The notes beneath the pieces were generated by a model. That model saw only the letters and a list, made by a program, of their open reading frames with translations. It was not told the DNA's origin and did not search any database. A program made the translations under genes and the position numbers. DNA of 64,000 nucleotides from UTCHB3 sp964371075 (lineage in GTDB: Bacteria > Bacteroidota > Ignavibacteria > Ignavibacteriales > Ignavibacteriaceae). Below, in pieces: positions 1 to 7,499 of the stretch. The stretch is from contig CAYJKN010000002.1 of NCBI GenBank assembly GCA_964371075.1, positions 186,001 to 250,000 on the forward strand, written 5' to 3'. Every line of letters starts with the position of its first letter. Positions within the stretch are counted from its first letter, which is position 1.

Positions 1-124
1 AAACATCAAAAAGTGTTCAAAAAATTAACAGTAAATTGATAGATAAATGGAACAGTGTTGAGTAATTCATCATTGGCATAAAAGTTGCATTAAGAACTCA
101 GCACTTTAATTTATAGAGGCATAA

Positions 125-2473
125 ATGCTTAAAAATTTACTTTTCATCTTGGCAGCTGTTTCAATGACGGCTTCTGTGTTTGCACAGGTTCCAAGAGCTA
201 AAATCGTATCCGAGCCAATGTCAGAAGCTAGACTTACAACATTAGGCTTGAGCACCAATTCCGTATCTTCGGGATCCAAAGTTGCCGCTAACGGTACTTA
301 TTTCTATTTCTCACCAAGAAATATTGCAAATACATTACCTGTTACTGCATTCACATTTACCCTTACCAACAAACCTGCCGGTTCAACCGCCACAATCGAA
401 AATCTTCTCCCAACAATGGTTGGTTTGAAGACCGATTTGGTTGGTAACTATGTGGTTCAACTTTCTGTTACAACAACCGGTGGTACACATGATACCACTA
501 TGACATTTGTTTCCGGAAATTTTGTTGGTGTTGGTGGATTCGACGGTATTGCCGGTACATTCCCAAAATGTATGACCTGCCACACCTCAAACCCAACTTT
601 CAGCGGTATTTTCAACAGATGGAAAGACTCGAAACACGGTCTCGCTCTTAAAAAAGAGATGACAGGCACAAACACACATTTTGGACCAACATGTTTAAAA
701 TGCCACACCACCGGAACTGACCATAACCTCGCAGCTGTAAACGGCGGATTTGATGATCTCGCTGCAGCAAACGGTTATGTTTATTCAGGTCCTCCAAACC
801 CATTAAAATGGGATACTTTGAAGGCGGTTGGTGCAGGCGTTCTTGTTAATACAGCTACAGTCGGTTGCGAAATGTGCCACGGCGCAGGTAGCCAGCATGC
901 TGCTGCTCCAAGTTCTGCAAACATCGCTATCAATTATGAAGCCGGTGCATGTATGAGATGCCATGATTCACCGCCTTATTACAGAACATTCAATCAGTTT
1001 GCACAGACAAGACATTCAGTTGCTGTATGGTCAAATTCATTTGCTCAGGGTGCTTCTTCACAGAACAACTCTTTGGGTAACTGTATTCGCTGCCACGATG
1101 CAAAAGGATATATCAACTATGCTTATGGCAGAACAACCAATACAACCGGTTGGACTGAAGCAAACCAGACAGATCTTGGATGCTCAATGTGTCACGATCC
1201 TCACGGAACAACAAATCCTGCAAGCTTAAGATTTACATCACCAGCTGGTGATACTCTTGGCAACGCTTTTAACTACTCAGCTGTAGTTAGTGGCGAAGGC
1301 AAACTTTGTATGAATTGCCACAAAGCCCGTAGAAACAATGTAACTTATGTTCCTGCAGGTACTGTCAACTCTACATGGGGACCTCACCATTCAACACAGA
1401 CCGACAATCTTCTTGGTCAGAATGCTGCTGAATATGGTACCAGCTACACTTCTTCTGTTGCTCACAAATCACTTCAAGGCGCATGCGTTGATTGCCATAT
1501 GGCAGCTGACACCACTGCAGCTAATAAAGATAAAGTTGGTAGCCACACATGGAGAATGCACAATCCTGATAATGGATATGACAACACCACAGCTTGTAAA
1601 TCATGCCATGGAAACATCAATTCATTTGACGAAATTCTTGCTTCCGCAGATCATGATGGTGACGGAACAGTTGAACCATTCCAGTCAGAATTTGACGGAT
1701 TGGTAACATTACTCAGAATCGCACTTCCACCAGTTGGACTCGATTCAATTTCCATTACTATGATCAATGCAAACAACAACCTGAACGAAAGAAAAGCCTA
1801 CTGGAACTATCAGCTTATCGCTTATGATGGATCAAGAGGTGTTCACAATCCTAAATACGCTATTGCAGTTCTTACAAAATCAATCCTTGCAATTGGCGGA
1901 CAGGTACCTGTTGAATTGACAGAATTTAACGCTTCAGTAGTTAACAATAATGTTACCCTCGTTTGGGCAACAGGATCAGAAACCAACAATAAGGGCTTCT
2001 CTGTAGAGAGAAAATCAGCTGATGGCAACTGGTCAACTATTGGATTTGTAAACGGTAAAGGAAACTCAACCGAAGTTACAAGCTACAACTACACTGATAA
2101 AGAAGCTTCCAAACTGAATATGAAAAAAGTAACTTACAGATTAAAACAAGTTGACCTCGATGGAAGTACACAGTACACCAAAGAAGTTGAAGTTGAAATC
2201 TCGTTACCAAATTCACTCAGCTTGAGTCAGAATTATCCTAACCCATTCAACCCGTCAACAAAAATATCCTTCGAACTTCCTGAAAATGGTTTAGTTACTC
2301 TGAAGGTTTACAATGTTTCCGGTGTTGAAGTTGCTACCCTCGTGGGTCGTCAGATGGAAACCGGAAGACACGATGTATCGTTCGATGCAACTCAGCTTTC
2401 TTCAGGTGTTTACTTCTACCGCCTGCAGTTTGGCAACCAGGTTATCACCCGTAAAATGGTGGTAATGAAATAG
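125..2473 (+). CDS. T9SS-exported nine-heme c-type cytochrome
   Basis: The 782-residue protein starts with a signal peptide (hydrophobic residues 4-19, cleavage after VFA, next residue Gln21). Nine CXXCH heme motifs lie near residues 149, 190, 248, 276, 320, 353, 395, 454 and 491. A calcium-binding-like DHDGDG segment follows near 509. An Ig/FN3-like stalk (about 595-690) is shared with the secreted protein at 35731-37239. The last 80 residues form a T9SS sorting domain with NYPNPFNPST and a GVYFYRL strand. Known family behaviour predicts heme loading in the periplasm, outer-membrane passage by T9SS and surface attachment. A role in electron transfer to external acceptors is inference; no porin or partner cytochrome is nearby. 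The ATG follows a GAGGC ribosome-binding site. The stop codon TAG forms the first bases of a 7-bp repeat array. Confidence 0.9.
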   Translation: MLKNLLFILAAVSMTASVFAQVPRAKIVSEPMSEARLTTLGLSTNSVSSGSKVAANGTYFYFSPRNIANTLPVTAFTFTLTNKPAGSTATIENLLPTMVGLKTDLVGNYVVQLSVTTTGGTHDTTMTFVSGNFVGVGGFDGIAGTFPKCMTCHTSNPTFSGIFNRWKDSKHGLALKKEMTGTNTHFGPTCLKCHTTGTDHNLAAVNGGFDDLAAANGYVYSGPPNPLKWDTLKAVGAGVLVNTATVGCEMCHGAGSQHAAAPSSANIAINYEAGACMRCHDSPPYYRTFNQFAQTRHSVAVWSNSFAQGASSQNNSLGNCIRCHDAKGYINYAYGRTTNTTGWTEANQTDLGCSMCHDPHGTTNPASLRFTSPAGDTLGNAFNYSAVVSGEGKLCMNCHKARRNNVTYVPAGTVNSTWGPHHSTQTDNLLGQNAAEYGTSYTSSVAHKSLQGACVDCHMAADTTAANKDKVGSHTWRMHNPDNGYDNTTACKSCHGNINSFDEILASADHDGDGTVEPFQSEFDGLVTLLRIALPPVGLDSISITMINANNNLNERKAYWNYQLIAYDGSRGVHNPKYAIAVLTKSILAIGGQVPVELTEFNASVVNNNVTLVWATGSETNNKGFSVERKSADGNWSTIGFVNGKGNSTEVTSYNYTDKEASKLNMKKVTYRLKQVDLDGSTQYTKEVEVEISLPNSLSLSQNYPNPFNPSTKISFELPENGLVTLKVYNVSGVEVATLVGRQMETGRHDVSFDATQLSSGVYFYRLQFGNQVITRKMVVMK

Positions 2474-2500
2474 GTATTAAGTATTAAGTATCAGGTATTA
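2471..2500. repeat. 7-bp degenerate tandem array (RGTAT type), copy 1
   Basis: Four consecutive 7-mers read TAGGTAT, TAAGTAT, TAAGTAT, CAGGTAT, starting exactly at the TAG stop codon of the cytochrome gene (2471-2473). The same kind of array is found at 11103-11130. Bases 2488-2494 (GTATCAG) can pair with 2509-2515 (CTGATAC). Confidence 0.75.
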
Positions 2501-2532
2501 TTTTTGATCTGATACATACTAAAAATCTTTTG

Positions 2533-2567
2533 AAGCTGCTCTCTAACAAGGGGGCAGCTTTTTTTTT
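2533..2567 (+). terminator. Rho-independent terminator of the cytochrome gene
   Basis: The arms AAGCTGC (2533-2539) and GCAGCTT (2554-2560) are followed by a run of T to about 2567. It lies 60 bases after the cytochrome stop codon. Confidence 0.85.
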
Positions 2568-2604
2568 AATGCAGTAATCCAATAATCCAATAATGCAGTA
2601 ATTG
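2567..2604. repeat. 8-bp degenerate tandem array (TAATNCAR), copy 1
   Basis: The units TAATGCAG, TAATCCAA, TAATCCAA, TAATGCAG and a partial TAATTG follow in strict 8-base phase straight after the terminator T-run. Four other places in the window carry the same word family. Confidence 0.8.
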
Positions 2605-2636
2605 ACAGACCTATTCATTTATTATGGGTTATTCGG

Positions 2637-2663
2637 CTCTGTGTCCTCTGTGTGCTCTGTGGT
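2637..2663. repeat. 9-bp degenerate repeat (CTCTGTGNN)
   Basis: Three 9-mers read CTCTGTGTC, CTCTGTGTG, CTCTGTGGT. The reverse complement (CACAGAGGA type) recurs at 6700-6760 and near 63890-63945. Confidence 0.6.
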
Positions 2664-2669
2664 TTTTCT

Positions 2670-2677
2670 TATCTTTG
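2670..2677 (+). promoter_or_regulatory. Possible Bacteroidota-type -7 element for the dCMP deaminase gene
   Basis: TATCTTTG matches the TAnnTTTG consensus of the primary sigma factor in this group and lies about 54 bases before the ATG. I see no clear TTTG -33 element at the expected distance, so this is only suggestive. Confidence 0.35.
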
Positions 2678-2730
2678 CAGGATATAGTCCAAACAGTTAA
2701 ATTTAAATATTAAAAAACTGGAACTTATAG

Positions 2731-3216
2731 ATGACAAAACCAAGAAATCCTATCTCATGGGATGAATGTTTTATACAGATGGCATATTTGATGGCAATGA
2801 GATCAAAAGACCCTAATACTCAGGCTGGTGCAGTAATTGTTGATCAGAGTAAAGTGATTGTGGGGCTGGGATATAATGGTTTTCCGAGAGGAATAGATGA
2901 GGGGCAACTTCCCTGGTCAAGAACCGGGGGATTCACCGAATCGAAGTATGCATTTGTGGTTCATGCAGAAGAAAATGCAATTTATAATGCCAACAAGGCG
3001 GTGCATGGCTGCATATTGTATTGCACGCTATTCCCATGTAATGAGTGCACCAAAACAATAATACAGAATGGGATATCTCAGGTAATCTATGCTTCAGATA
3101 AGTATCATGACGACCCAATCTGGATCGCTTCACGCAAACTTCTTGATCTTGCAGGGGTAAAATACAGACAATATGTCCCGGAAAATGAGCTTAGTCTCGA
3201 CCCAAAAGAATTGTAA
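2731..3216 (+). CDS. Deoxycytidylate (dCMP) deaminase
   Basis: This 161-residue cytidine/deoxycytidylate deaminase fold protein carries the zinc-site motif HAEENAI (near residue 76) and the second motif CTLFPCNEC (near 98). The N-terminal MAYLMAMRSKDPNTQAGAVIVD is typical of dCMP deaminases. The enzyme makes dUMP for thymidylate synthesis in the cytoplasm. Its length is normal for the family. The gene stands alone and converges with the PEP carboxylase gene, only five bases separating the two stop codons, with no terminator between them. A related deaminase of other specificity cannot be fully excluded. Confidence 0.88.
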   Translation: MTKPRNPISWDECFIQMAYLMAMRSKDPNTQAGAVIVDQSKVIVGLGYNGFPRGIDEGQLPWSRTGGFTESKYAFVVHAEENAIYNANKAVHGCILYCTLFPCNECTKTIIQNGISQVIYASDKYHDDPIWIASRKLLDLAGVKYRQYVPENELSLDPKEL

Positions 3217-3221
3217 AAGAC

Positions 3222-5984
3222 TTAGCCCGTATTTTTAATTCCGGCAGCGATTCCATTAACAGTTGAACGAAGCAGAGTGGTTAATGGATCATTTTCCAAC
3301 AGTTCACCTCCACGACGCCATTCTTCGATAAATCTCAGTTGAATAAAACTTACCGGATCGATGTAGGGATTCCGCAGTTGCAGACTTCTTTGCAGGTCTT
3401 TATTGGTTCCCAAGAGATATTTTTCACCTGAAAGAAGTAGAATAGCACTTACAGAACGATCATACTCATCCTTTATCATTCTGAAAACTTCGTCTCCTGC
3501 GGGAGTTTGAACAAGTTTTGAATATTCTCTCCCTATCATCATATCAGTTTTGAACAAAACCATTTCGATGTTATCGGTTAAAACCCGGAAAAAATTCCAG
3601 TCGCGATAAAGTCTTACAAGTTCACCTTCAGATATTTCTTCGTTGAGAATTACTTCTTCAATTGCGCTGCCATAACCATACCATCCTGAGATTGTATTTC
3701 TGTTTTGGGTCCAGGCAAAAACCCATGGGATTGCTCTCAGGGCAGTTAAATCACGGGAATTTTTCCTTGAGCCGGGTCGTGATCCAATTTCAAGCTGTTC
3801 GATTATATCGATTGGGGTTGCAGATCTGAAGTATTCAAAAAATCCGGGATGCTCTACAAGACTTCGATATTTTTTAAAAGCGGCTTCAGAAATCTTCTCA
3901 AAAAGTGAAATATTGGTTAAACGGGATGATTCGTTTGATTTTTCAGCGGGTTTTTCGGCAGTTTTTAGCAAAATTGCCGATGCCGTGATCTCAAGACTTT
4001 TGAGAGCTGTCTGTGGGATGAGGTATTTAGCCGAAACCATCTCTCCCTGTTCAGTGATTTTGATTTTCCCTGCGATTGTGCCAAAAGGTTTTGCAATGAT
4101 AGAATCGAAGACAGGACCACCACCACGGGAGATGCTTCCACCTCTGCCGTGAAATATTACGGGTTCAATCTTATATTCTGCACAAAGTCGCGTTATTACA
4201 ATTTGTGCTTTAAAGAGTTCAAAATTTGAAGTTACAATTCCGCCATCCTTGTTACTGTCGGAGTAACCAATCATCACTTTTTGCACTTTGTGTCGGTGAC
4301 GTAGATGCTGTCTGTAAAGACGGGAGTCAAAAAGCTCCTTAAGGACAGGTTCAATATTACGAAGGTCGTTTATCGTCTCAAACAGGGGGAGGATATCGAT
4401 GTCTGAGGCTATTATTTTGCGTTCCTCAACTTTTACCAACCCCGTTTCCTTTGCAAGCAAAAGAAGGGAAAGAATATCACTTACTTTGGAGCAGTTACTA
4501 ATGATGTAATCTTTTCCGGCATATTGGGAGATATTTTTATTCGCCCATCCGATGAGGGATATCTCATCAAGAACCTGCCTTGTTCTTTCCGAGAGGATGG
4601 AAAACGAATTTACCAATGGTCTGGGGGAGAATATTTCTTCTTTAAGAACCTTGTTTTTTTGATCCTCATTCATCCCCCTGAAGTCAGGAGAGGTTGCTGT
4701 CAGGAATAGAATTTCTTCAGTTGCTTCTCTGATGAATGAGGAGTTTTGCCTGATATCAAGTCTGATAAAATAAAAACCAAAAGTTTTCACTTTGTAGATC
4801 AGAGGCTGTATGAGATTATCGGCAATTAATCCCCCTTTATTCTCTGAGAGGCTTTTTGTTATAATTTCGAGATCGTCGAGGAATTCATCTTCACTAACAT
4901 AACCTGCTTCGAGCGATTGTGTCGTTCTTCCCAATTTTTCATAAATCAGAAGCAGCTTTTTGCGATAGAGTTCCGAAGCATCTCTGTATGAAGGGAAATC
5001 CCCTGTTTTAAGTGTTCGAATATCGTTATTAATCGAAGAATTTAAGGTTTTTGAGACGGAAACCAGGTTAACTGAATTGCTGAGGGCAGTATAGAGTTTG
5101 TCGAGATCAATTCTATAAAGTTTAATTATCTCGTCACGATGTTGAAGCATTGTTTCTTTACTAACCTCGGTGGAAACAAATGGATGCCCATCCCGATCGC
5201 CACCGATCCAGGAGCCAAAAGAGATGAAAGGGTCTTTGTTTTTAATCGAGTAACCCGTCGATCTCAAAACATAATTGAAGTGGTGATAAAATTCTTCAAT
5301 CCTGTCATAAATTACATCTTTCAGGAAAAAGAGTCCTCTTTGCACTTCATCTGATACTGAAACCTTGTGAGTTCTTACATCATTTGTCTGCCATAGCAGG
5401 GTGATCTCGGTTTTAAGACGAGTGGAAATATCACCTGACCGGAAACCTGAATCATTTTTTATCAGTAACAAATTGGAAATGTTTAATATCTTCCTGAGGA
5501 CAGTCTGCCTGGAAGCTTCGGTTGGGTGAGCAGTAAAAACAGGTGTTATCTCTATTTTTTTCAGGAGTGATGAAAGATCATGGTTGTTTAATCCCTGTGC
5601 TTTCAGCTTTTGTAAGGCATCATCAAGAGTGCCTGCTTCAAAATTTCCCCCACTTTCATTTTTCACTCTTGCTTTGCGTAGGGTGTATGTCTCATCAGCA
5701 GCATTTACAAGAATAAAATAGATCGAGAACGCACGAACCACTTTAATTGCTTCTTCGAGACTCAGTGATGCGATTGTCTTTTTGATTTTACCAAGTGTAA
5801 CTTCATCAAATGAAGTTCTGATCGATTTGGTCAGGGAGCGAAGTTCTTCAACATATTTAAATATTTTATTGCCTTCTTGTTCGATGATAACTTCACCGAG
5901 AAGATTGCCAAGTTCTCTAATAGTGGCGCTGAGAGATGTATCTTTTGAATAGTTCTCAATTTCTGACAGGGGTGGTTTAAACAT
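3222..5984 (-). CDS. ppc: Phosphoenolpyruvate carboxylase
   Basis: At 920 residues it has full family length. Signature segments occur in order: FTAHPTEASRQ (catalytic His about 153), GSWIGGDRDGH (about 257-267), MIGYSDSNKDGG (about 575), FHGRGGSISRGGGP (about 610, mobile loop) and AIPWVFAWTQ. The C-terminus ends IKNTG, like the usual QNTG terminus that takes part in the active site. The enzyme carboxylates PEP to oxaloacetate and refills the TCA cycle. It is a single gene with no obvious operon partner. Confidence 0.97.
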   Translation of the reverse strand: MFKPPLSEIENYSKDTSLSATIRELGNLLGEVIIEQEGNKIFKYVEELRSLTKSIRTSFDEVTLGKIKKTIASLSLEEAIKVVRAFSIYFILVNAADETYTLRKARVKNESGGNFEAGTLDDALQKLKAQGLNNHDLSSLLKKIEITPVFTAHPTEASRQTVLRKILNISNLLLIKNDSGFRSGDISTRLKTEITLLWQTNDVRTHKVSVSDEVQRGLFFLKDVIYDRIEEFYHHFNYVLRSTGYSIKNKDPFISFGSWIGGDRDGHPFVSTEVSKETMLQHRDEIIKLYRIDLDKLYTALSNSVNLVSVSKTLNSSINNDIRTLKTGDFPSYRDASELYRKKLLLIYEKLGRTTQSLEAGYVSEDEFLDDLEIITKSLSENKGGLIADNLIQPLIYKVKTFGFYFIRLDIRQNSSFIREATEEILFLTATSPDFRGMNEDQKNKVLKEEIFSPRPLVNSFSILSERTRQVLDEISLIGWANKNISQYAGKDYIISNCSKVSDILSLLLLAKETGLVKVEERKIIASDIDILPLFETINDLRNIEPVLKELFDSRLYRQHLRHRHKVQKVMIGYSDSNKDGGIVTSNFELFKAQIVITRLCAEYKIEPVIFHGRGGSISRGGGPVFDSIIAKPFGTIAGKIKITEQGEMVSAKYLIPQTALKSLEITASAILLKTAEKPAEKSNESSRLTNISLFEKISEAAFKKYRSLVEHPGFFEYFRSATPIDIIEQLEIGSRPGSRKNSRDLTALRAIPWVFAWTQNRNTISGWYGYGSAIEEVILNEEISEGELVRLYRDWNFFRVLTDNIEMVLFKTDMMIGREYSKLVQTPAGDEVFRMIKDEYDRSVSAILLLSGEKYLLGTNKDLQRSLQLRNPYIDPVSFIQLRFIEEWRRGGELLENDPLTTLLRSTVNGIAAGIKNTG

Positions 5985-6047
5985 TTAATTTCTTTAATTC
6001 AAAAAATATTGAGAAGTTACAGTGAACAATATCTTCATAAAATACCG

Positions 6048-6593
6048 TTATCCGAATTTTGTAACTATAATAGTAATTGCAACAGTGAGTATGGAAAGAC
6101 CGGTACCAATCAACAAAGAAATAAAAGAATAGCGGAGAAATTTCATCTTTTTGTTGATTAAAATCATACTCGAGTCATAAATTTCTCTGAACTGCACCTG
6201 GTAGGTTTTTTTTGGATCACTCAAAGTATTCGCCATCAGTTTTTCGTAGGTTGCATAATCATATTTAATGAAAGCACTGGCGAAACTGGAATCGAGAGTT
6301 GCATCCTCGGTGAGCTCGGTTTTATCTGATTTTCCCAAAATCAACTTCGGCATTATACTCAACGACGCAAAAATTACTGTGGAAAAAGCTTGAAGAAGCA
6401 TTACAAACGCAGCATAGCCCAGAAGTGGATGATCCAACTGTGTAACAGTAATATTCAAAGTAAATGCTGAAATAACTATAAGAATGTGAGCTTTGGAATC
6501 TGCTGCTTGAGTAAGTCTGAGCAGATTTTGCCTGGTTTGAGCAAGAAGTGAATCGATTTGAGCACGCGGCTCCGGGATCTCGTGTTGTGACAT
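6048..6593 (-). CDS. DUF5706 / Pycsar-effector-like (PycTM-type) membrane protein
   Basis: The 181 residues contain three predicted membrane helices (about 36-53, 62-90, 152-178). The N-terminal soluble part runs into ADSKAHILIVISAF, the conserved D-x-KA-x-IL helix start of DUF5706. The stretch from SDPKKTYQVQFREIY through KKMKFLRYSF before the last helix is also typical. In characterised Pycsar systems such TM proteins are killed-cell effectors gated by cyclic cCMP or cUMP. Here no pyrimidine cyclase lies within several genes, so it is either an orphan effector or a housekeeping relative. The family call comes from motif recall, not from a search. Confidence 0.6.
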   Translation of the reverse strand: MSQHEIPEPRAQIDSLLAQTRQNLLRLTQAADSKAHILIVISAFTLNITVTQLDHPLLGYAAFVMLLQAFSTVIFASLSIMPKLILGKSDKTELTEDATLDSSFASAFIKYDYATYEKLMANTLSDPKKTYQVQFREIYDSSMILINKKMKFLRYSFISLLIGTGLSILTVAITIIVTKFG

Positions 6594-6676
6594 AAAATAG
6601 CCGGTTCCAATAAGTTAAATATTAAAAAACCAAAGATAAAGATAGTTAATATTTAAACAAACGGATATTTTTAATA

Positions 6677-6853
6677 AACCGCAAAGGGGGGGATTAAAAC
6701 CACAGAGCACACAGAGGAGGGGATGGAGATAAACCGCAAAGGACACAAAGGACGCAAAGGGAAGATTAATCAAAATAACGCATCCGCGATAATCCGCCTA
6801 ATCCGTTTCATCCGTGTTCCATTAAAAAATCCCATCCGTGAAAATCTGTGTTA
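6677..6853. repeat. Composite 9-bp degenerate repeats (CRCAAAGGA and NNNNATCCG words)
   Basis: The first half has words such as CGCAAAGGG, CACAGAGCA and CACAAAGGA. From about 6780 they switch to a 9-bp ladder of NNNNATCCG (CGCATCCGC, then AATCCG, AATCCG and CATCCG steps nine bases apart). The region fills the gap between the DUF5706 gene start and the HAD stop codon (TAG on the minus strand at 6854-6856) and touches the latter. No gene is supported here. Confidence 0.65.
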
Positions 6854-7498
6854 CTATTTCGCTATAAACGATTGCAGATCTTCAGCAGTGGAAAAGAGGT
6901 TATTGCCGTTCATTTGGGTGACGATATCGATAGAATAACAATCCCAAATGACAGAAGCGATATCCACCCCGGCTTCCCGGGCTGCCTTTATATCGGAGAT
7001 TGAATCACCAATCATAAGTGTTTTATCAGGCGGGATATTAAAATAATCAAGAATTTTGAAGATACCTTCACCGGATGGTTTCTTTTTGGTAACATCATCA
7101 CCCGAAATGAGAAATTCAACCTTATCAAATATGCCAAGTTCCCTAAGAGTTATCTCAGCGGACCTTCTGCCTTTGCCTGTGAAAGCAGCCACTCTGCCAC
7201 CGTTTACAACAATATGGTTGAGCAACCCATCGATACCTTCGTGAAGCGAGGCGATATCGTGATTGTTTTTGTAATAAACAAAATAATCTGAGATGGCATT
7301 CTCTGCATTTTCACCAAACAATTCAACAATAATTTCCTCTTCGGTTGGACCAAAAAGTGAAATAATCTCTTCAGGAGTGAGTGTCTTCCCAAGATATTTT
7401 TCATTTATGTGATTAAATGAATCAAAAATCAACTGATTTGTTGAAGTAAGCGTACCATCTATGTCAAAGATATAAAGAGAATATTTGAGAGGTATCAA
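6854..7498 (-). CDS. HAD-superfamily phosphatase, phosphoglycolate-phosphatase-like
   Basis: The 214 residues contain HAD motif I DIDGTLT (residues 12-18, nucleophile Asp12), motif II FTGKGR with its Thr, a motif III lysine in KKKPSGEGI and motif IV MIGDSISDI. The cap between motifs I and II is helical, as in Gph/PpaX enzymes that hydrolyse 2-phosphoglycolate or pyrophosphate. The substrate cannot be assigned from sequence. The only possible start upstream of motif I is TTG, one base after the stop codon of the phosphoesterase gene, which suggests translational coupling. Confidence 0.85.
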   Translation of the reverse strand: MIPLKYSLYIFDIDGTLTSTNQLIFDSFNHINEKYLGKTLTPEEIISLFGPTEEEIIVELFGENAENAISDYFVYYKNNHDIASLHEGIDGLLNHIVVNGGRVAAFTGKGRRSAEITLRELGIFDKVEFLISGDDVTKKKPSGEGIFKILDYFNIPPDKTLMIGDSISDIKAAREAGVDIASVIWDCYSIDIVTQMNGNNLFSTAEDLQSFIAK

Positions 7499-7499
7499 A

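Noticed and set aside
1..124. Origin or attachment site at the left edge
   Set aside because: It is only an AT-rich leader of the cytochrome gene; no repeats or integrase are near.
2471..2604. CRISPR array made by the short repeats
   Set aside because: Units are 7-8 bases with no spacers of CRISPR length, and no cas gene is in the window.
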